Origin: Actinomycetales bacterium | GTDB lineage: Bacteria; Actinomycetota; Actinomycetes; Actinomycetales; Dermatophilaceae | Length of the DNA stretch: 64,000 nt | Assembly (NCBI GenBank): GCA_002748155.1 | Contig: PDRO01000005.1 | Span: 62,001 to 126,000, forward strand | Direction: 5' to 3' | Part shown: positions 1-7,970 of the stretch, piece after piece | Layout: each line of letters starts with the position of its first letter | How positions within the stretch are numbered: the stretch's first letter is position 1 | The notes under the pieces: model-generated | Told to the model about the DNA's origin: nothing | The model's database searches: none | What the model saw: the letters and a program-made list of their open reading frames with translations, nothing else | Made by a program: the position numbers and the translations under genes

Positions 1-34
1 GGTCTGCCGACTACTCGGGCAACGGGAGCACTGG

Positions 35-967
35 TCAGTAGACCGAGATGTGGACGTGGTCATAGTGGTTTGCCGACACTGACCCGCGGTCCTCCATGCC
101 TCGCCAATTGCCCCGATGCGGTAGCCAGATGCGCTGACGCCAGATGACGTATTTCACTCCGAGAGCGTGGCGGTTGGCGATAGCGTATGCCGCCACTGCG
201 TCACCTTGAGCCCGGTTGCTGATCATGACGTCGATTGCTTTGCCGACGCCGTGGTCGCCGGGTCCCGGCCGGTAGCCACCTATCCGGGTGATACCGAAAC
301 GGCTTCGCACCGCTGAGTACGCCTTGATCGCGTTACCGCGCAAGCCGAGCTTGCGCGCGGCACCGGAATACGCCGAGGTGTTCATGCCTGAATCACTGGG
401 AGGCGCCGACCCCGACTCTCCGCCGCCGGACGACGTCGATCCCGAATCCCGGCCCCGCCCGTCTGACGTGGCAGCGGGTTTCGGCTTCCGTTTCGGTTTG
501 AGGGTGAAGGACACGACGGCCGGCGCAGAGAATTCGGCAAGCATCGGGGACTCGGTCACCGAAGTCTCCTGCACCTGATCGCCCGCTGGCACAGACACGT
601 CACCCGTAGGCTTGCGCGGGTCGGCCACCGGCGAGTCAAGCGCTGGCACGGAAGACTCGGCTGTCTCGGTGGTCGCATCGGCCTCGGCCAGCACTGCCTG
701 GACCGGAGCACGAGTGCCGGCCCGGGAACTGCGTGCGGAGTCGGCTCGCCAACTCAGGCCGCTCTGCCACAAAGACCCGGCCTCCGGGTCGGGCGACGTC
801 ATCGACGCGGAAGCTGGACCGCTGTGCGCGCCGCTGATAGCGACCCCAGCGACCACGCCGAAGGCGACCATCGCTCCGGCGCTCGGCCGCACGATCCGGG
901 TCCAGGCCGGCGAAGCAGTAGACCGATGCCGACCGCGATGGCGGCCGGCCGGGCGCCCTATGGGCAT
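35..967 (-). CDS. Secreted/anchored protein with M15-peptidase-like C-terminal domain
   Basis: 310 aa. I start at the ATG at 967 because GGAGG lies 6 nt upstream; an upstream in-frame start at 994 lacks this. A hydrophobic stretch near residues 35-50 suggests a signal peptide or anchor, followed by a Ser/Pro/Thr-rich linker of about 120 residues. The last ~110 residues resemble the zinc carboxypeptidase-like domain seen at the end of many actinobacterial secreted proteins: DHGVGKAIDVM (His and Asp ligand positions) and a terminal HYDHVH. By family analogy it would act on peptidoglycan stem peptides outside the cell; activity is inferred. It appears to be transcribed alone. Confidence 0.6.
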   Translation of the reverse strand: MPIGRPAGRHRGRHRSTASPAWTRIVRPSAGAMVAFGVVAGVAISGAHSGPASASMTSPDPEAGSLWQSGLSWRADSARSSRAGTRAPVQAVLAEADATTETAESSVPALDSPVADPRKPTGDVSVPAGDQVQETSVTESPMLAEFSAPAVVSFTLKPKRKPKPAATSDGRGRDSGSTSSGGGESGSAPPSDSGMNTSAYSGAARKLGLRGNAIKAYSAVRSRFGITRIGGYRPGPGDHGVGKAIDVMISNRAQGDAVAAYAIANRHALGVKYVIWRQRIWLPHRGNWRGMEDRGSVSANHYDHVHISVY

Positions 968-1020
968 AAGAATCCTCCGGGTTGAGGTCGACAATCGATC
1001 AGGTGGGTCCGCGGTCGTTC

Positions 1021-1049
1021 AGCGTAGCCGTCACCCGCCGAATAGTCAC
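1021..1049 (-). promoter_or_regulatory. Candidate promoter of the secreted peptidase-like gene
   Basis: On the minus strand GTGACT (1049-1044) and TACGCT (1026-1021) are separated by 17 nt and lie about 55 nt upstream of the ATG at 967. The -35 box is weak, so this is only a candidate sigma-A promoter. Confidence 0.3.
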
Positions 1050-1123
1050 ATCCTGGTAACGGTGCGCCCCGTGGGATGACTCACACACAGCGCACGGCAC
1101 GCTCGGCACACGTGCCGTCAGCG

Positions 1124-2122
1124 CTACTGACTGGCACCGAGCACGCCGGGCTGGTCGTCCTCCGGCACCCGGCCTCCGGGGAACTCGACTGCCAAGGTAC
1201 GGCGCAACGCCTCGCGCAACTCGAACGGCGGCACGAAACCGCTCTGCCGCAGCGCCGTCGTATCCACCTGGGTCTCGGCACAGAACTTCTGCACCCGGAC
1301 CATGCTGACCGGAAAGGATCGCCCGGACACCCGGGCAGCCACGTCGAACAGGTAGCCGGCCGCCAGCCCCAGCGGTTTGGGGATCCCCGGGCGACGCCGC
1401 CGACCCAATTGGGAGGTGATGAGGTCGACCAGCTCACGAGTCGTCAGGTCGGGTCCGTCAGCGAAGTTCGTCAGCTGAACGCCAGCGCCGGCCGTCAGCC
1501 CGGACATCAGGTAGGCCACGACGTTGCCGACATAGCCCATGGACTTGCGGTTGGCGCCCGAACCGATGAAGAGGAACCGGCCCGAAGCGATCTGGCGGGC
1601 CAACGAATAGACGTTGCCCCGATTCCGCTCGCCGAAGACAACGGCCGGACGGACGATGAACAGGCTGCGAGCCGGATTGGTTGCGGCCCAGTCACGCAGC
1701 ACGTTCTCGGCCTCCAGTTTGGTCCGGCCGTAGTCGTTGAAGGGGTCGGGCTCACGGTCTTCGGCCGGGCACCCTTTGTCGAGCCCGTAGACGGCGACCG
1801 AGCTAGTGAAGATGATCCGGGCGATCCCGAGATCGTCGGTGACCCGCGCGACGACCTCGGCACCACCGACGTTGACCTCGTCGTAGCGGGACACCGGGCG
1901 CACGTCGTCCCGGTGCTCCGCAGCGAGCAGCACCACCGCGTCGCAGCCACGCCCGGCGGCCCGCACCGCAGTTTCGTCCCGGACGTCGCCGATGACCGTC
2001 ACGTCCTGGTGGTCACGGCTCGCGGCGATATCCAGATTGACGATCTCGTGACCTTCAGAACGCAGCTCGGAGATCAGTCTGCTGCCGATGAAGCCACTAC
2101 CACCGATCACCAACACACGCAT
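1124..2122 (-). CDS. NAD-dependent epimerase/dehydratase (extended SDR)
   Basis: 332 aa, start ATG at 2122 with GGGAG upstream; the reading frame stays open further 5' but the family begins at MRVLVIGG. Residues 6-12 GGSGFIG form the NAD-binding Rossmann loop, and YGRTKLE carries the YxxxK catalytic pair. Such enzymes epimerise, reduce or dehydrate UDP- or dTDP-sugars. It is the last gene after two glycosyltransferases on the same strand, so it probably supplies or modifies the sugar nucleotide for a surface glycan. The exact substrate cannot be read from sequence. Confidence 0.8.
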   Translation of the reverse strand: MRVLVIGGSGFIGSRLISELRSEGHEIVNLDIAASRDHQDVTVIGDVRDETAVRAAGRGCDAVVLLAAEHRDDVRPVSRYDEVNVGGAEVVARVTDDLGIARIIFTSSVAVYGLDKGCPAEDREPDPFNDYGRTKLEAENVLRDWAATNPARSLFIVRPAVVFGERNRGNVYSLARQIASGRFLFIGSGANRKSMGYVGNVVAYLMSGLTAGAGVQLTNFADGPDLTTRELVDLITSQLGRRRRPGIPKPLGLAAGYLFDVAARVSGRSFPVSMVRVQKFCAETQVDTTALRQSGFVPPFELREALRRTLAVEFPGGRVPEDDQPGVLGASQ

Positions 2123-2181
2123 CGCTGTCGTCTCCCGAGGTCGTCCTGTCGTCGCGATCCCACGGCTCGCGCCGGCCGGGC

Positions 2182-3111
2182 TCACCACAACCCAGACAGC
2201 ACCATAGCTGCCAGGGCTCGCTGGTCCCGGGGGCGGCGCCGCAACTCACCGGCCCACCTGGCCAACGCCCAACGGTCCCGGGGAGTGCGGCTCCCGAGCA
2301 GAGCATGCAACCTCGACAGATGATCGTGCTCCGCACCCACCGCCCTCCCGAGTGCCACCTCGACGATCAACTGGGACTGAGAGCGGTGCCAATGGGAACG
2401 GACCCGGGCCAGCCGGTCGAGCGCGGAGCGCCAGCCACGATTGGCCCCCATGACGTTATCCTCGTGCTGGCGGTAGTCGACAGTCGGTTCGTCGAGGATG
2501 ACCCACCGCTGCCCCATCGCCCTGGCGATGCCATAGATCAGCCAGTCGTGGTAGTCGACCCGGGCAGCCACCGAATCGGGCTCGGCGAGGGCGACTCGGC
2601 ATTCCTGCACCAGCTCGGGGGTGAGCAGGAACGTGGAGCCCGGGCCGGGGCTTTCGCAGACGTAGTCGAACCGACGCTGTGGGAAGGATTTCCGGATGAG
2701 TTGTCGACGCCCGTCGCTGTCGAAGGCCACCACGTCGGAGGAAACCCCGGCAGCCCCGTGGGAGATCTCGCGCACCTGACGGGCCAGCTTGCCGGGACGC
2801 CATCGGTCGTCCTGGTCGGACAGGGCGACGAGCTCACCCGGCGCCACCGTCGTCTCGCGCAGCAGCCGGTAGAAGTTGGCGGCGGCGCTACCCGACGGCG
2901 GCACGTCCGGCAGCAGCTCGATCCGGGGATCGGCAAGCGCCCGATCGTGCAGCAAGTCCCTCGTGCCGTCGGTCGATCCGTCGTCGCCGACCACGAGCCG
3001 CACCGACACCCCGTGTTGTTCCAGGATGGTGTCGAGTTGCTCGTCGAGATAGCGCGCCCCGTTGCACGTGGCCAGGAGCACGACCACTCGTGGTGGTGCC
3101 GCACCGGTCAC
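2182..3111 (-). CDS. Glycosyltransferase family 2
   Basis: 309 aa, GTG start at 3111 overlapping the stop of the upstream GT4 gene as GTGA, which implies translational coupling. It has the GT-A fold signature: an N-terminal VVVLLATCNGARYL strand-turn, DDGSTDGT for nucleotide binding, and SDQDDRW containing the metal-binding aspartates. The pattern resembles rhamnosyltransferase-type GT2 enzymes of O-antigen-like clusters. It probably adds a sugar to a lipid-linked or cell-wall glycan at the inner membrane face. Donor and acceptor are unknown. Confidence 0.82.
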   Translation of the reverse strand: MTGAAPPRVVVLLATCNGARYLDEQLDTILEQHGVSVRLVVGDDGSTDGTRDLLHDRALADPRIELLPDVPPSGSAAANFYRLLRETTVAPGELVALSDQDDRWRPGKLARQVREISHGAAGVSSDVVAFDSDGRRQLIRKSFPQRRFDYVCESPGPGSTFLLTPELVQECRVALAEPDSVAARVDYHDWLIYGIARAMGQRWVILDEPTVDYRQHEDNVMGANRGWRSALDRLARVRSHWHRSQSQLIVEVALGRAVGAEHDHLSRLHALLGSRTPRDRWALARWAGELRRRPRDQRALAAMVLSGLW

Positions 3112-4265
3112 GGTCGGCCTCCGGTGCGTCGCACCACCTGCTCGAAAACCTCGAGGTGCCCGGCGGCACTAGCGCTCCAGCTGAAACCGCGCGCCCGATC
3201 GATCGCGTGCGCGGCCAATCGGTCACGCCGGTGCGGGTCGTCGAGCAAGCCCGCCAGCGCGACGGCGAGGTCGGCTGCAGCCGGCGACTCGGCATACGCG
3301 ACGGCATCGCCGCCGACCTCGGGCAGTGAGAGCACCCTGGTCGTGAGCACTGCGGCGCCGCAGGCCATCGCCTCCAGGACAGGCAGCCCGAAACCTTCAC
3401 CACGGGACGGATAGGCCACGACATCAGCCCCGCCAAGCAGGGCCGGCACGTCGCCGTCATCGACGAAACCCGGTCGGATCACCCGGAGCCGCTCCGGCAC
3501 CCGGGCGACCGCCGCGTCGAGGGTCTGGTCCCATCCCCGGCCCCCAGCCAAGACCAGGGTGGGTGGGTCCGGGCGTTCCCGGCATACCTGCACGAACGCG
3601 TCGACGAGGGCCGGCACGTTCTTGCGTGGTTCGAGGGTGCCGAGGAAAGCCAGGTATGCCGTGTCCGCGGGCAGTCCGAGACGTTCACGCACGGCATTCA
3701 CCTCCGCCGGGGTGGGAGGCCGGAACCGGTCGTGGTCGATTCCGTGCGGCACGACATGCATTCGATGGGGGTCGACCCCGGCATACTGCCGGATCTCCTC
3801 AAGGGTGGCTCGGCTGGGCACGACCACCGCGTCAGCGAGCTGCGCCGAGGCCCGGATCCACTCGGTGAAGAACCGCCGCTTCACCGGGGTGTGTACCTCG
3901 GGGTCGCTGAAGAACGTCGCGTCGTGGAAAGTGACCACCGTCGGGATCCGGCCGGGTCCACGGGTCGCGGCGACCGGCACGGTGTAGTGCGGGCACAGCA
4001 GAACATCGGGTCGCCACCTGCGTAACAGCACGGGCAGACCGGTCTGTTCCCAGGCCAGCCGGATCGCGGGATGGGCGGCCCAGCCCGGCGCCCGCGCGAC
4101 CCGCCGATCACCGACAACAGCGCGGTAATGACGCTCGTCGCGGGCTTGGGCGACTACCGCGACGTCGGCCCGCTCGGCCGGGATTGCGGCTAGGAGTTCG
4201 TCGACATACCTACCAACGCCTGCCCGCCGCTCCGGCAGCGCCGACGCGTCGACGATGACCCGCAC
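3108..4265 (-). CDS. Glycosyltransferase family 4
   Basis: 385 aa, GTG start at 4265 with AGGTGG a little upstream. The N-terminal half opens MRVIVDASALPERRAGVGRY, which is the GT4 acceptor-domain glycine loop. The C-terminal half has LGTLEPRKNV and PSRGEGFGLPVLEAMACG, the E-x7-E nucleotide-sugar motif of GT-B retaining enzymes. It is the first gene of a three-gene operon (GT4, GT2, epimerase) and probably a mannosyl- or rhamnosyltransferase for a surface polysaccharide. Substrate is inferred only at family level. Confidence 0.85.
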   Translation of the reverse strand: MRVIVDASALPERRAGVGRYVDELLAAIPAERADVAVVAQARDERHYRAVVGDRRVARAPGWAAHPAIRLAWEQTGLPVLLRRWRPDVLLCPHYTVPVAATRGPGRIPTVVTFHDATFFSDPEVHTPVKRRFFTEWIRASAQLADAVVVPSRATLEEIRQYAGVDPHRMHVVPHGIDHDRFRPPTPAEVNAVRERLGLPADTAYLAFLGTLEPRKNVPALVDAFVQVCRERPDPPTLVLAGGRGWDQTLDAAVARVPERLRVIRPGFVDDGDVPALLGGADVVAYPSRGEGFGLPVLEAMACGAAVLTTRVLSLPEVGGDAVAYAESPAAADLAVALAGLLDDPHRRDRLAAHAIDRARGFSWSASAAGHLEVFEQVVRRTGGRP

Positions 4266-4459
4266 CCGTCACCACCTGCCCGTTCGCCGATGGGAGCTCG
4301 GGCGCCCCATCCCCGACAGGCTACGACGGGGCTCCCGCTCCAGCAAACCATCCTTGACAACTCCAGCGGTCGTGGCGGACCTGGTGACCCGGGCAGCTCG
4401 AGTTGATGCGCGACGCCGCCCGACCGGAGCCGTTAGTGCTGGTGTGCGATACTCTGCGG

Positions 4460-4497
4460 CCGACCTGACAAACCCGGACCGACCTGACAAACCCGGA
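4460..4497 (+). repeat. Two perfect tandem 19-bp repeats in the bL37 leader
   Basis: The unit CCGACCTGACAAACCCGGA occurs at 4460-4478 and again at 4479-4497. The second copy runs into the ribosome-binding site GGAGGAG of the bL37 gene. It may be a simple slippage duplication or a leader element. Confidence 0.8.
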
Positions 4498-4505
4498 GGA
4501 GCCTC

Positions 4506-4580
4506 ATGTCCAAGCGTTCCCGCAAACGTCGCGCCCGCAAGAGCAATCCCGCCAACCACGGCCGCAAGCCCAACGCGTAA
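4506..4580 (+). CDS. Small ribosomal protein bL37 (24 aa)
   Basis: A 24-codon gene, ATG at 4506, TAA at 4580, preceded by a near-perfect GGAGGAG Shine-Dalgarno 4 nt upstream. The product starts MSKRSRKRRARK and ends NHGRKPNA. That very basic peptide and its NHGKRPNA-like end match the actinobacteria-specific bL37 (AURKAIP1/COX24-like domain) first seen in mycobacterial ribosomes, where it sits in a large-subunit rRNA pocket. Standard gene finders often miss it. It stands alone between the glycosyltransferase operon and rsrA, with tandem repeats on both sides. Confidence 0.88.
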   Translation: MSKRSRKRRARKSNPANHGRKPNA

Positions 4581-4609
4581 GAGCGGGGACGACCCGGGCC
4601 CGGCTACCG

Positions 4610-4649
4610 ATTCCATGGCTGCCGGGCGTATTCCATGGCTACCGGGCGT
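4610..4649. repeat. Two tandem 20-bp repeats downstream of bL37
   Basis: ATTCCATGGCTGCCGGGCGT at 4610-4629 is followed directly by the same sequence with one change (G to A) at 4630-4649. It is non-coding, between the bL37 stop and the rsrA end. Confidence 0.75.
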
Positions 4650-4687
4650 ACCGGTGACGTTTGGGGCACCGGAAACCCGACGGTGCC

Positions 4688-4730
4688 GCCTCGGACAACT
4701 GAGACCCGGGCATCCGAGGCTCAGTCGTCC
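4688..4730 (-). terminator. Inverted repeats overlapping the rsrA stop codon
   Basis: GCCTCGGA (4688-4695) pairs with TCCGAGGC (4713-4720), and alternatively GGAC-aa-CTGAG (4693-4703) pairs with CTCAG-tc-GTCC (4720-4730). One of these hairpins could end sigR-rsrA transcription. There is no U-tract. Confidence 0.4.
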
Positions 4731-5020
4731 AATTCCATCCGCATCACGGTGAGCCGCTGGACGATCGTGGTCCGCAGGTGACTCGGTGCCGCGACCGGCT
4801 CACACGATCGTTTCACCACGAACTTGACCATCTGGTCGAGGTCGAATTTCCGCAGGCATTCCGCGCAGGCGTCGAGGTGCGCCCGGACAGCATCCTCGTC
4901 GACTTCGGTCATCTCGCCGTCGAGGAACTCGAAAACCCGCAGCAACGCTTCGGAACATTCCAGGCTGCTTCGATGCAGGCCATTGCCGTTCGCGCTCTGA
5001 CCGCCGATGATGTCGTTCAT
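4721..5020 (-). CDS. rsrA: Mycothiol-system anti-sigma factor RsrA (zinc anti-sigma)
   Basis: 99 aa. Residues 48-55 read HLDACAEC, the H-x3-C-x2-C zinc motif of ZAS anti-sigma factors, and Cys22 is placed like the N-terminal redox cysteine of RsrA. In the family, zinc-bound reduced RsrA holds SigR; disulfide stress oxidises the cysteines, ejects zinc and frees SigR. Its ATG overlaps the sigR stop (ATGA), so the partners are made in step. Length and gene order match the Streptomyces sigR-rsrA and mycobacterial sigH-rshA pairs. Confidence 0.92.
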   Translation of the reverse strand: MNDIIGGQSANGNGLHRSSLECSEALLRVFEFLDGEMTEVDEDAVRAHLDACAECLRKFDLDQMVKFVVKRSCEPVAAPSHLRTTIVQRLTVMRMELDD

Positions 5021-5709
5021 ACCGGCTCGCCCCCACTAGCTGACCGCACGAACCCGCGGTCGGCGGCATACTCGATCAACAGCTCACGCAGTTGCCGTCG
5101 CCCGCGATGCAGCCGCGACATGACCGTGCCGATCGGGGTGTCCATGATCTCGGCGATCTCCTTATAGGCATAGCCTTCGACATCGGCGAAATACACGGCC
5201 AGCCGGAACTCCTCGGGCAACTCGAGTAGGGCCCGCTTGATATCGCCATCCGGCAGATGGTCGAGCGCAACATCCTCGGCCGAGCGTCCTCCTGACGAAC
5301 TGTGCGAGTCGGCCCGATGGAGTTGGTAGTCCTCCAACTCACCGCTGTCCGACTGCTGCGGCTCACGCTGCTTCTTGCGGTAGGAGTTGATGTACGTATT
5401 CGTGAGGATGCGGTAGAACCACGCCTTGAGATTCGTGCCGGGCCGATACTGGTGGAAAGCAGCGAATGCCTTGGCGTAAGTCTCCTGGACGAGATCCTCG
5501 GCATCGGTGGCGTTCCGCGTGGTTCGCAGCGCCGCTGAATACAGCTGATCCAGCAGAGGCAACGCCACCCGTTCGAAGCGTTCCCGCCGCTGATCATCGG
5601 TCTCGTTGGCGACGTCGACCGTCGCATCGGCCGGTGTCTCCAACGAGTTCCCCGGCAACGTCTCGTGCGGCGGGCGCTCCCCCGCCTCCGTGCTGGTGTC
5701 GTCACTCAT
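5017..5709 (-). CDS. sigR: RNA polymerase sigma factor SigR (ECF, thiol-oxidative stress)
   Basis: 230 aa from the ATG at 5709. Region 2 is seen in [17 protein letters not shown] followed by [19 protein letters not shown]; region 4 is in [19 protein letters not shown] plus [19 protein letters not shown]. This is a typical SigR/SigH protein that directs thioredoxin, mycothiol and protein-quality genes. The frame stays open upstream to 5871, but that extension would run through the apparent SigR promoter at 5848-5875, so the shorter start is preferred. Streptomyces SigR does have a longer alternative form, so an isoform is possible. The stop overlaps rsrA. Confidence 0.93.
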   Translation of the reverse strand: MSDDTSTEAGERPPHETLPGNSLETPADATVDVANETDDQRRERFERVALPLLDQLYSAALRTTRNATDAEDLVQETYAKAFAAFHQYRPGTNLKAWFYRILTNTYINSYRKKQREPQQSDSGELEDYQLHRADSHSSSGGRSAEDVALDHLPDGDIKRALLELPEEFRLAVYFADVEGYAYKEIAEIMDTPIGTVMSRLHRGRRQLRELLIEYAADRGFVRSASGGEPV

Positions 5710-5847
5710 TGGGCCCCACCCTAGTGGGCCGGGGTGACCACCCGACACAACACAGCCGATCGCATCCACGGACGGGACGAACACGACGGCTCCACTTCTC
5801 CGGGCAGATTCCCCGGGGTGACAGGTGTTTCGAGGCTCGCCAGATGC

Positions 5848-5875
5848 AACGTCGGCCCAGCGGTCCGGCATTCCC
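5848..5875 (-). promoter_or_regulatory. SigR-type autoregulatory promoter (GGGAAT-N19-GTT)
   Basis: On the minus strand GGGAAT (5875-5870) is followed after 19 nt by GTTG (5850-5847), matching the SigR/SigH consensus GGGAAT-N18/19-GTT. The expected start site near 5840 leaves a leader of about 130 nt before the sigR ATG. This implies positive autoregulation, as known for S. coelicolor sigRp2. Confidence 0.65.
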
Positions 5876-5913
5876 GACCATCGCCGACCATGACCGACAC
5901 GGTCACGCGCGAG

Positions 5914-6570
5914 TCACTCGGAGCCCACTGCGGCCAAGACGACCCGGACCGCTTCGGCCACGGCGGCCGCAGCCCGGGCCGGGATCGTGTGGGTTCCGGG
6001 AACGGCGATGACCGGATCGGGTGCCGGAGCCAGGGTGATCAGCTCGTCGGGTGTGCCGAAGGGGTCTCGTTCACCTTGAATGACTCCCACGGATCGTCCG
6101 GCCGCCAGCGGCAGCGCCAATTCGTCGGCCCGGGACCGCTCCGGCCGACCCGGCGGATGTAGCGGGAAAGACAGGCACACGGCGGCATACGCATCGAGTT
6201 CGGCTGCGGTGCGGCACGCCACTCGGGCGCCTGCGCTCCGGCCAGCGACCACGAGTGGCCCGGGCACTCGAGCCAGCGGTCCTCGGCGGGCAAGCAGCGA
6301 CCGGACCATCGGCACCCAGGCCTGGTCCAGCACGACCGGTCGCGGAGCCACCCGGCGACCTGCGACTAACCACGGCTGCTCAATCAGGGCAACTGCCCAT
6401 CCTTGGGCCACTGCGGCATCCCGGGTGGCAATCAGATCGACGGTGGTGCTGTTCGGACCGGCGCCGTGCCCGATCGCGAGCACCCCGCGGGCTCGGGGTG
6501 GGCGGCATACCTGAGCCCGGCCGGGTCCGAGCGGAGTGTCGAGATCGTAAGTGGTCGTCGGCGGACTCAT
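5914..6570 (-). CDS. Alpha/beta hydrolase-fold protein (KANL3/Tex30-like)
   Basis: 218 aa, start ATG at 6570 sharing one base with the SRAP stop (TGATG). An oxyanion-type HGAGPN lies near residue 36 and the nucleophile elbow GRSAGAR near residue 112; GERDPFG and PGTHTI near the C-terminus fit the acid and His of a catalytic triad. It resembles small bacterial hydrolases related to dienelactone hydrolase. It is cotranscribed with the abasic-site protein SRAP, an association common in actinobacteria; substrate unknown. Confidence 0.7.
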   Translation of the reverse strand: MSPPTTTYDLDTPLGPGRAQVCRPPRARGVLAIGHGAGPNSTTVDLIATRDAAVAQGWAVALIEQPWLVAGRRVAPRPVVLDQAWVPMVRSLLARRGPLARVPGPLVVAGRSAGARVACRTAAELDAYAAVCLSFPLHPPGRPERSRADELALPLAAGRSVGVIQGERDPFGTPDELITLAPAPDPVIAVPGTHTIPARAAAAVAEAVRVVLAAVGSE

Positions 6571-7400
6571 CAACCGATCACCTCACCGGTGGTCGGGTCG
6601 ACCACCCCCTGCAAGGACTCCGGTGGCGCGGGATCGAGCACGTGCGTTCCGGTGTTGCCGGCGGCGTTGACGGCGGTCGAGACCGGGTATGCCGTGAAGC
6701 GTCCGGGCTGCGTGTAGGCGAGCAGCTCGGTCACGTCGTCGGCATCGGTGCGATCCGGGTCAAGCCAACGCCGCCAATGCTGCGGCTCGAGGACCAAGGG
6801 TTGCCGGTCGTGGATGCGGTCGAGGCCGGGTTCGGCAGCCGTCGTGACGATAGTGAACGTGCTCAGCCAGGCCGCCGGGTCCTCGGGATCCGCGATGGTC
6901 GGGTCTCGCCAGAACGCGTAGAGCCCGGCGAAGGCTGCGCTCGCGCCGTTGACGCGGTGGATGAAGAACGGCTGCTTGCGGGGGCGCCCACGGGTGTCGG
7001 TAGCGGTCGGTGAAACCTGCCATTCGAACCAGCCGTCAGCCGGCACGAGACAGCGACGAGTCAGGGCCGCTTTCGCGAAGGCCCGCTTGGCCAACACGGT
7101 GTCCGCGCGCGCGTTGATCATCCGGACCCCGACTCTGGTGTCTTTCGCCCAGCCCGGGATTAAGCCCCACGTGAGCAGCCGGAGTTGGCGAACCGGAGTC
7201 GGGTCGTCCTGACCCCGCACCGGACGGGTGAGCACGACCGGGGCCTGTTTGGTCGGGGCCATGTTGTGATCCGGTCTGCCGGCCGGCGGGTGCTGGGGTT
7301 TGGCCAGCACGCTGCGTCCCGGTTGGGTGGCGACCAGGTCGACATCGAACTCGACAGCCAAATCGGCTTGGTCCTTGGCCGCGGCATACCGCCCACACAT
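6570..7400 (-). CDS. SOS response-associated peptidase / abasic-site crosslinking protein (SRAP, YedK/HMCES)
   Basis: 276 aa. The start at 7400 is fixed by the invariant MCGRYA, because Cys2 becomes the N-terminal catalytic residue that crosslinks to abasic sites in single-stranded DNA; AGAGGAGA lies upstream. Other family marks are NARADTV, CLVPADGWFEW and HDRQPLVL. It protects abasic sites at replication forks. It is divergent from the DoxX gene with a 98-bp gap that must hold both promoters, and it is followed by the hydrolase gene. Confidence 0.92.
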   Translation of the reverse strand: MCGRYAAAKDQADLAVEFDVDLVATQPGRSVLAKPQHPPAGRPDHNMAPTKQAPVVLTRPVRGQDDPTPVRQLRLLTWGLIPGWAKDTRVGVRMINARADTVLAKRAFAKAALTRRCLVPADGWFEWQVSPTATDTRGRPRKQPFFIHRVNGASAAFAGLYAFWRDPTIADPEDPAAWLSTFTIVTTAAEPGLDRIHDRQPLVLEPQHWRRWLDPDRTDADDVTELLAYTQPGRFTAYPVSTAVNAAGNTGTHVLDPAPPESLQGVVDPTTGEVIG

Positions 7401-7498
7401 GTGATGTCTCCTCTGGGTTCTGCGCGCCGAGGCCGCCGCACCGCACGATCGGTCGACTACCGTTGACCCCGTCACCGAAACGTTTCCGGAGGGACCCT

Positions 7499-7969
7499 AT
7501 GATCCGCAAGCTAGCCCGCCCCCTACTCGCCGCAGTCTTCATCACGAGCGGGGCGGAGGTGCTGCGACGGCCAAGGAATCGAATGGAGGCTGCCTCACCG
7601 CTGCTGGATCGGCTGATCCCGGCGCTCGGGCTTCCCGACAACAAGATGATGCTCGTCCGGGCCGAGGGAGCGACCATGGTCGCCGGCGGAGCGATGCTGG
7701 CCACCGGCCGAGTGCCCCGGGTCGCCGCGCTGGCGCTGGCAACCGCCCTCGTGCCGGCTACCGTTGTCGGGCATGCCTTCTGGGAGAAGGACGACCCGGA
7801 TGCCCGCACCCAGGACCGGCAGCATTTCCTGAAGAACCTCGGGCTTCTCGGTGGGCTCATGCTCGCCACCGTCGACACTGAGGGCAAGCCAAGCCTGGCG
7901 TGGCGGGCCCGGCAACGACGTAAGACCACCACGAAGCGCATCAACGAGGCCCGCGGTTCCCGCGGCTGA
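7499..7969 (+). CDS. DoxX family membrane protein
   Basis: 156 aa, ATG at 7499 with GGAGGG 7 nt upstream. Three to four hydrophobic segments are visible (around residues 6-20, 62-77, 80-98 and a weaker one near 125), with the DoxX-type opening [14 protein letters not shown]. DoxX proteins are small quinone- or redox-linked membrane proteins, in mycobacteria part of a thiol-oxidant response complex. It lies just upstream of aroA, whose GTG begins one base after its stop, so the genes are probably cotranscribed. Confidence 0.8.
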   Translation: MIRKLARPLLAAVFITSGAEVLRRPRNRMEAASPLLDRLIPALGLPDNKMMLVRAEGATMVAGGAMLATGRVPRVAALALATALVPATVVGHAFWEKDDPDARTQDRQHFLKNLGLLGGLMLATVDTEGKPSLAWRARQRRKTTTKRINEARGSRG

Positions 7970-7970
7970 G

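Noticed and set aside
1076..2323. 415-codon plus-strand frame opposite the epimerase
   Set aside because: No domain and biased composition; the minus strand codes a textbook SDR epimerase.
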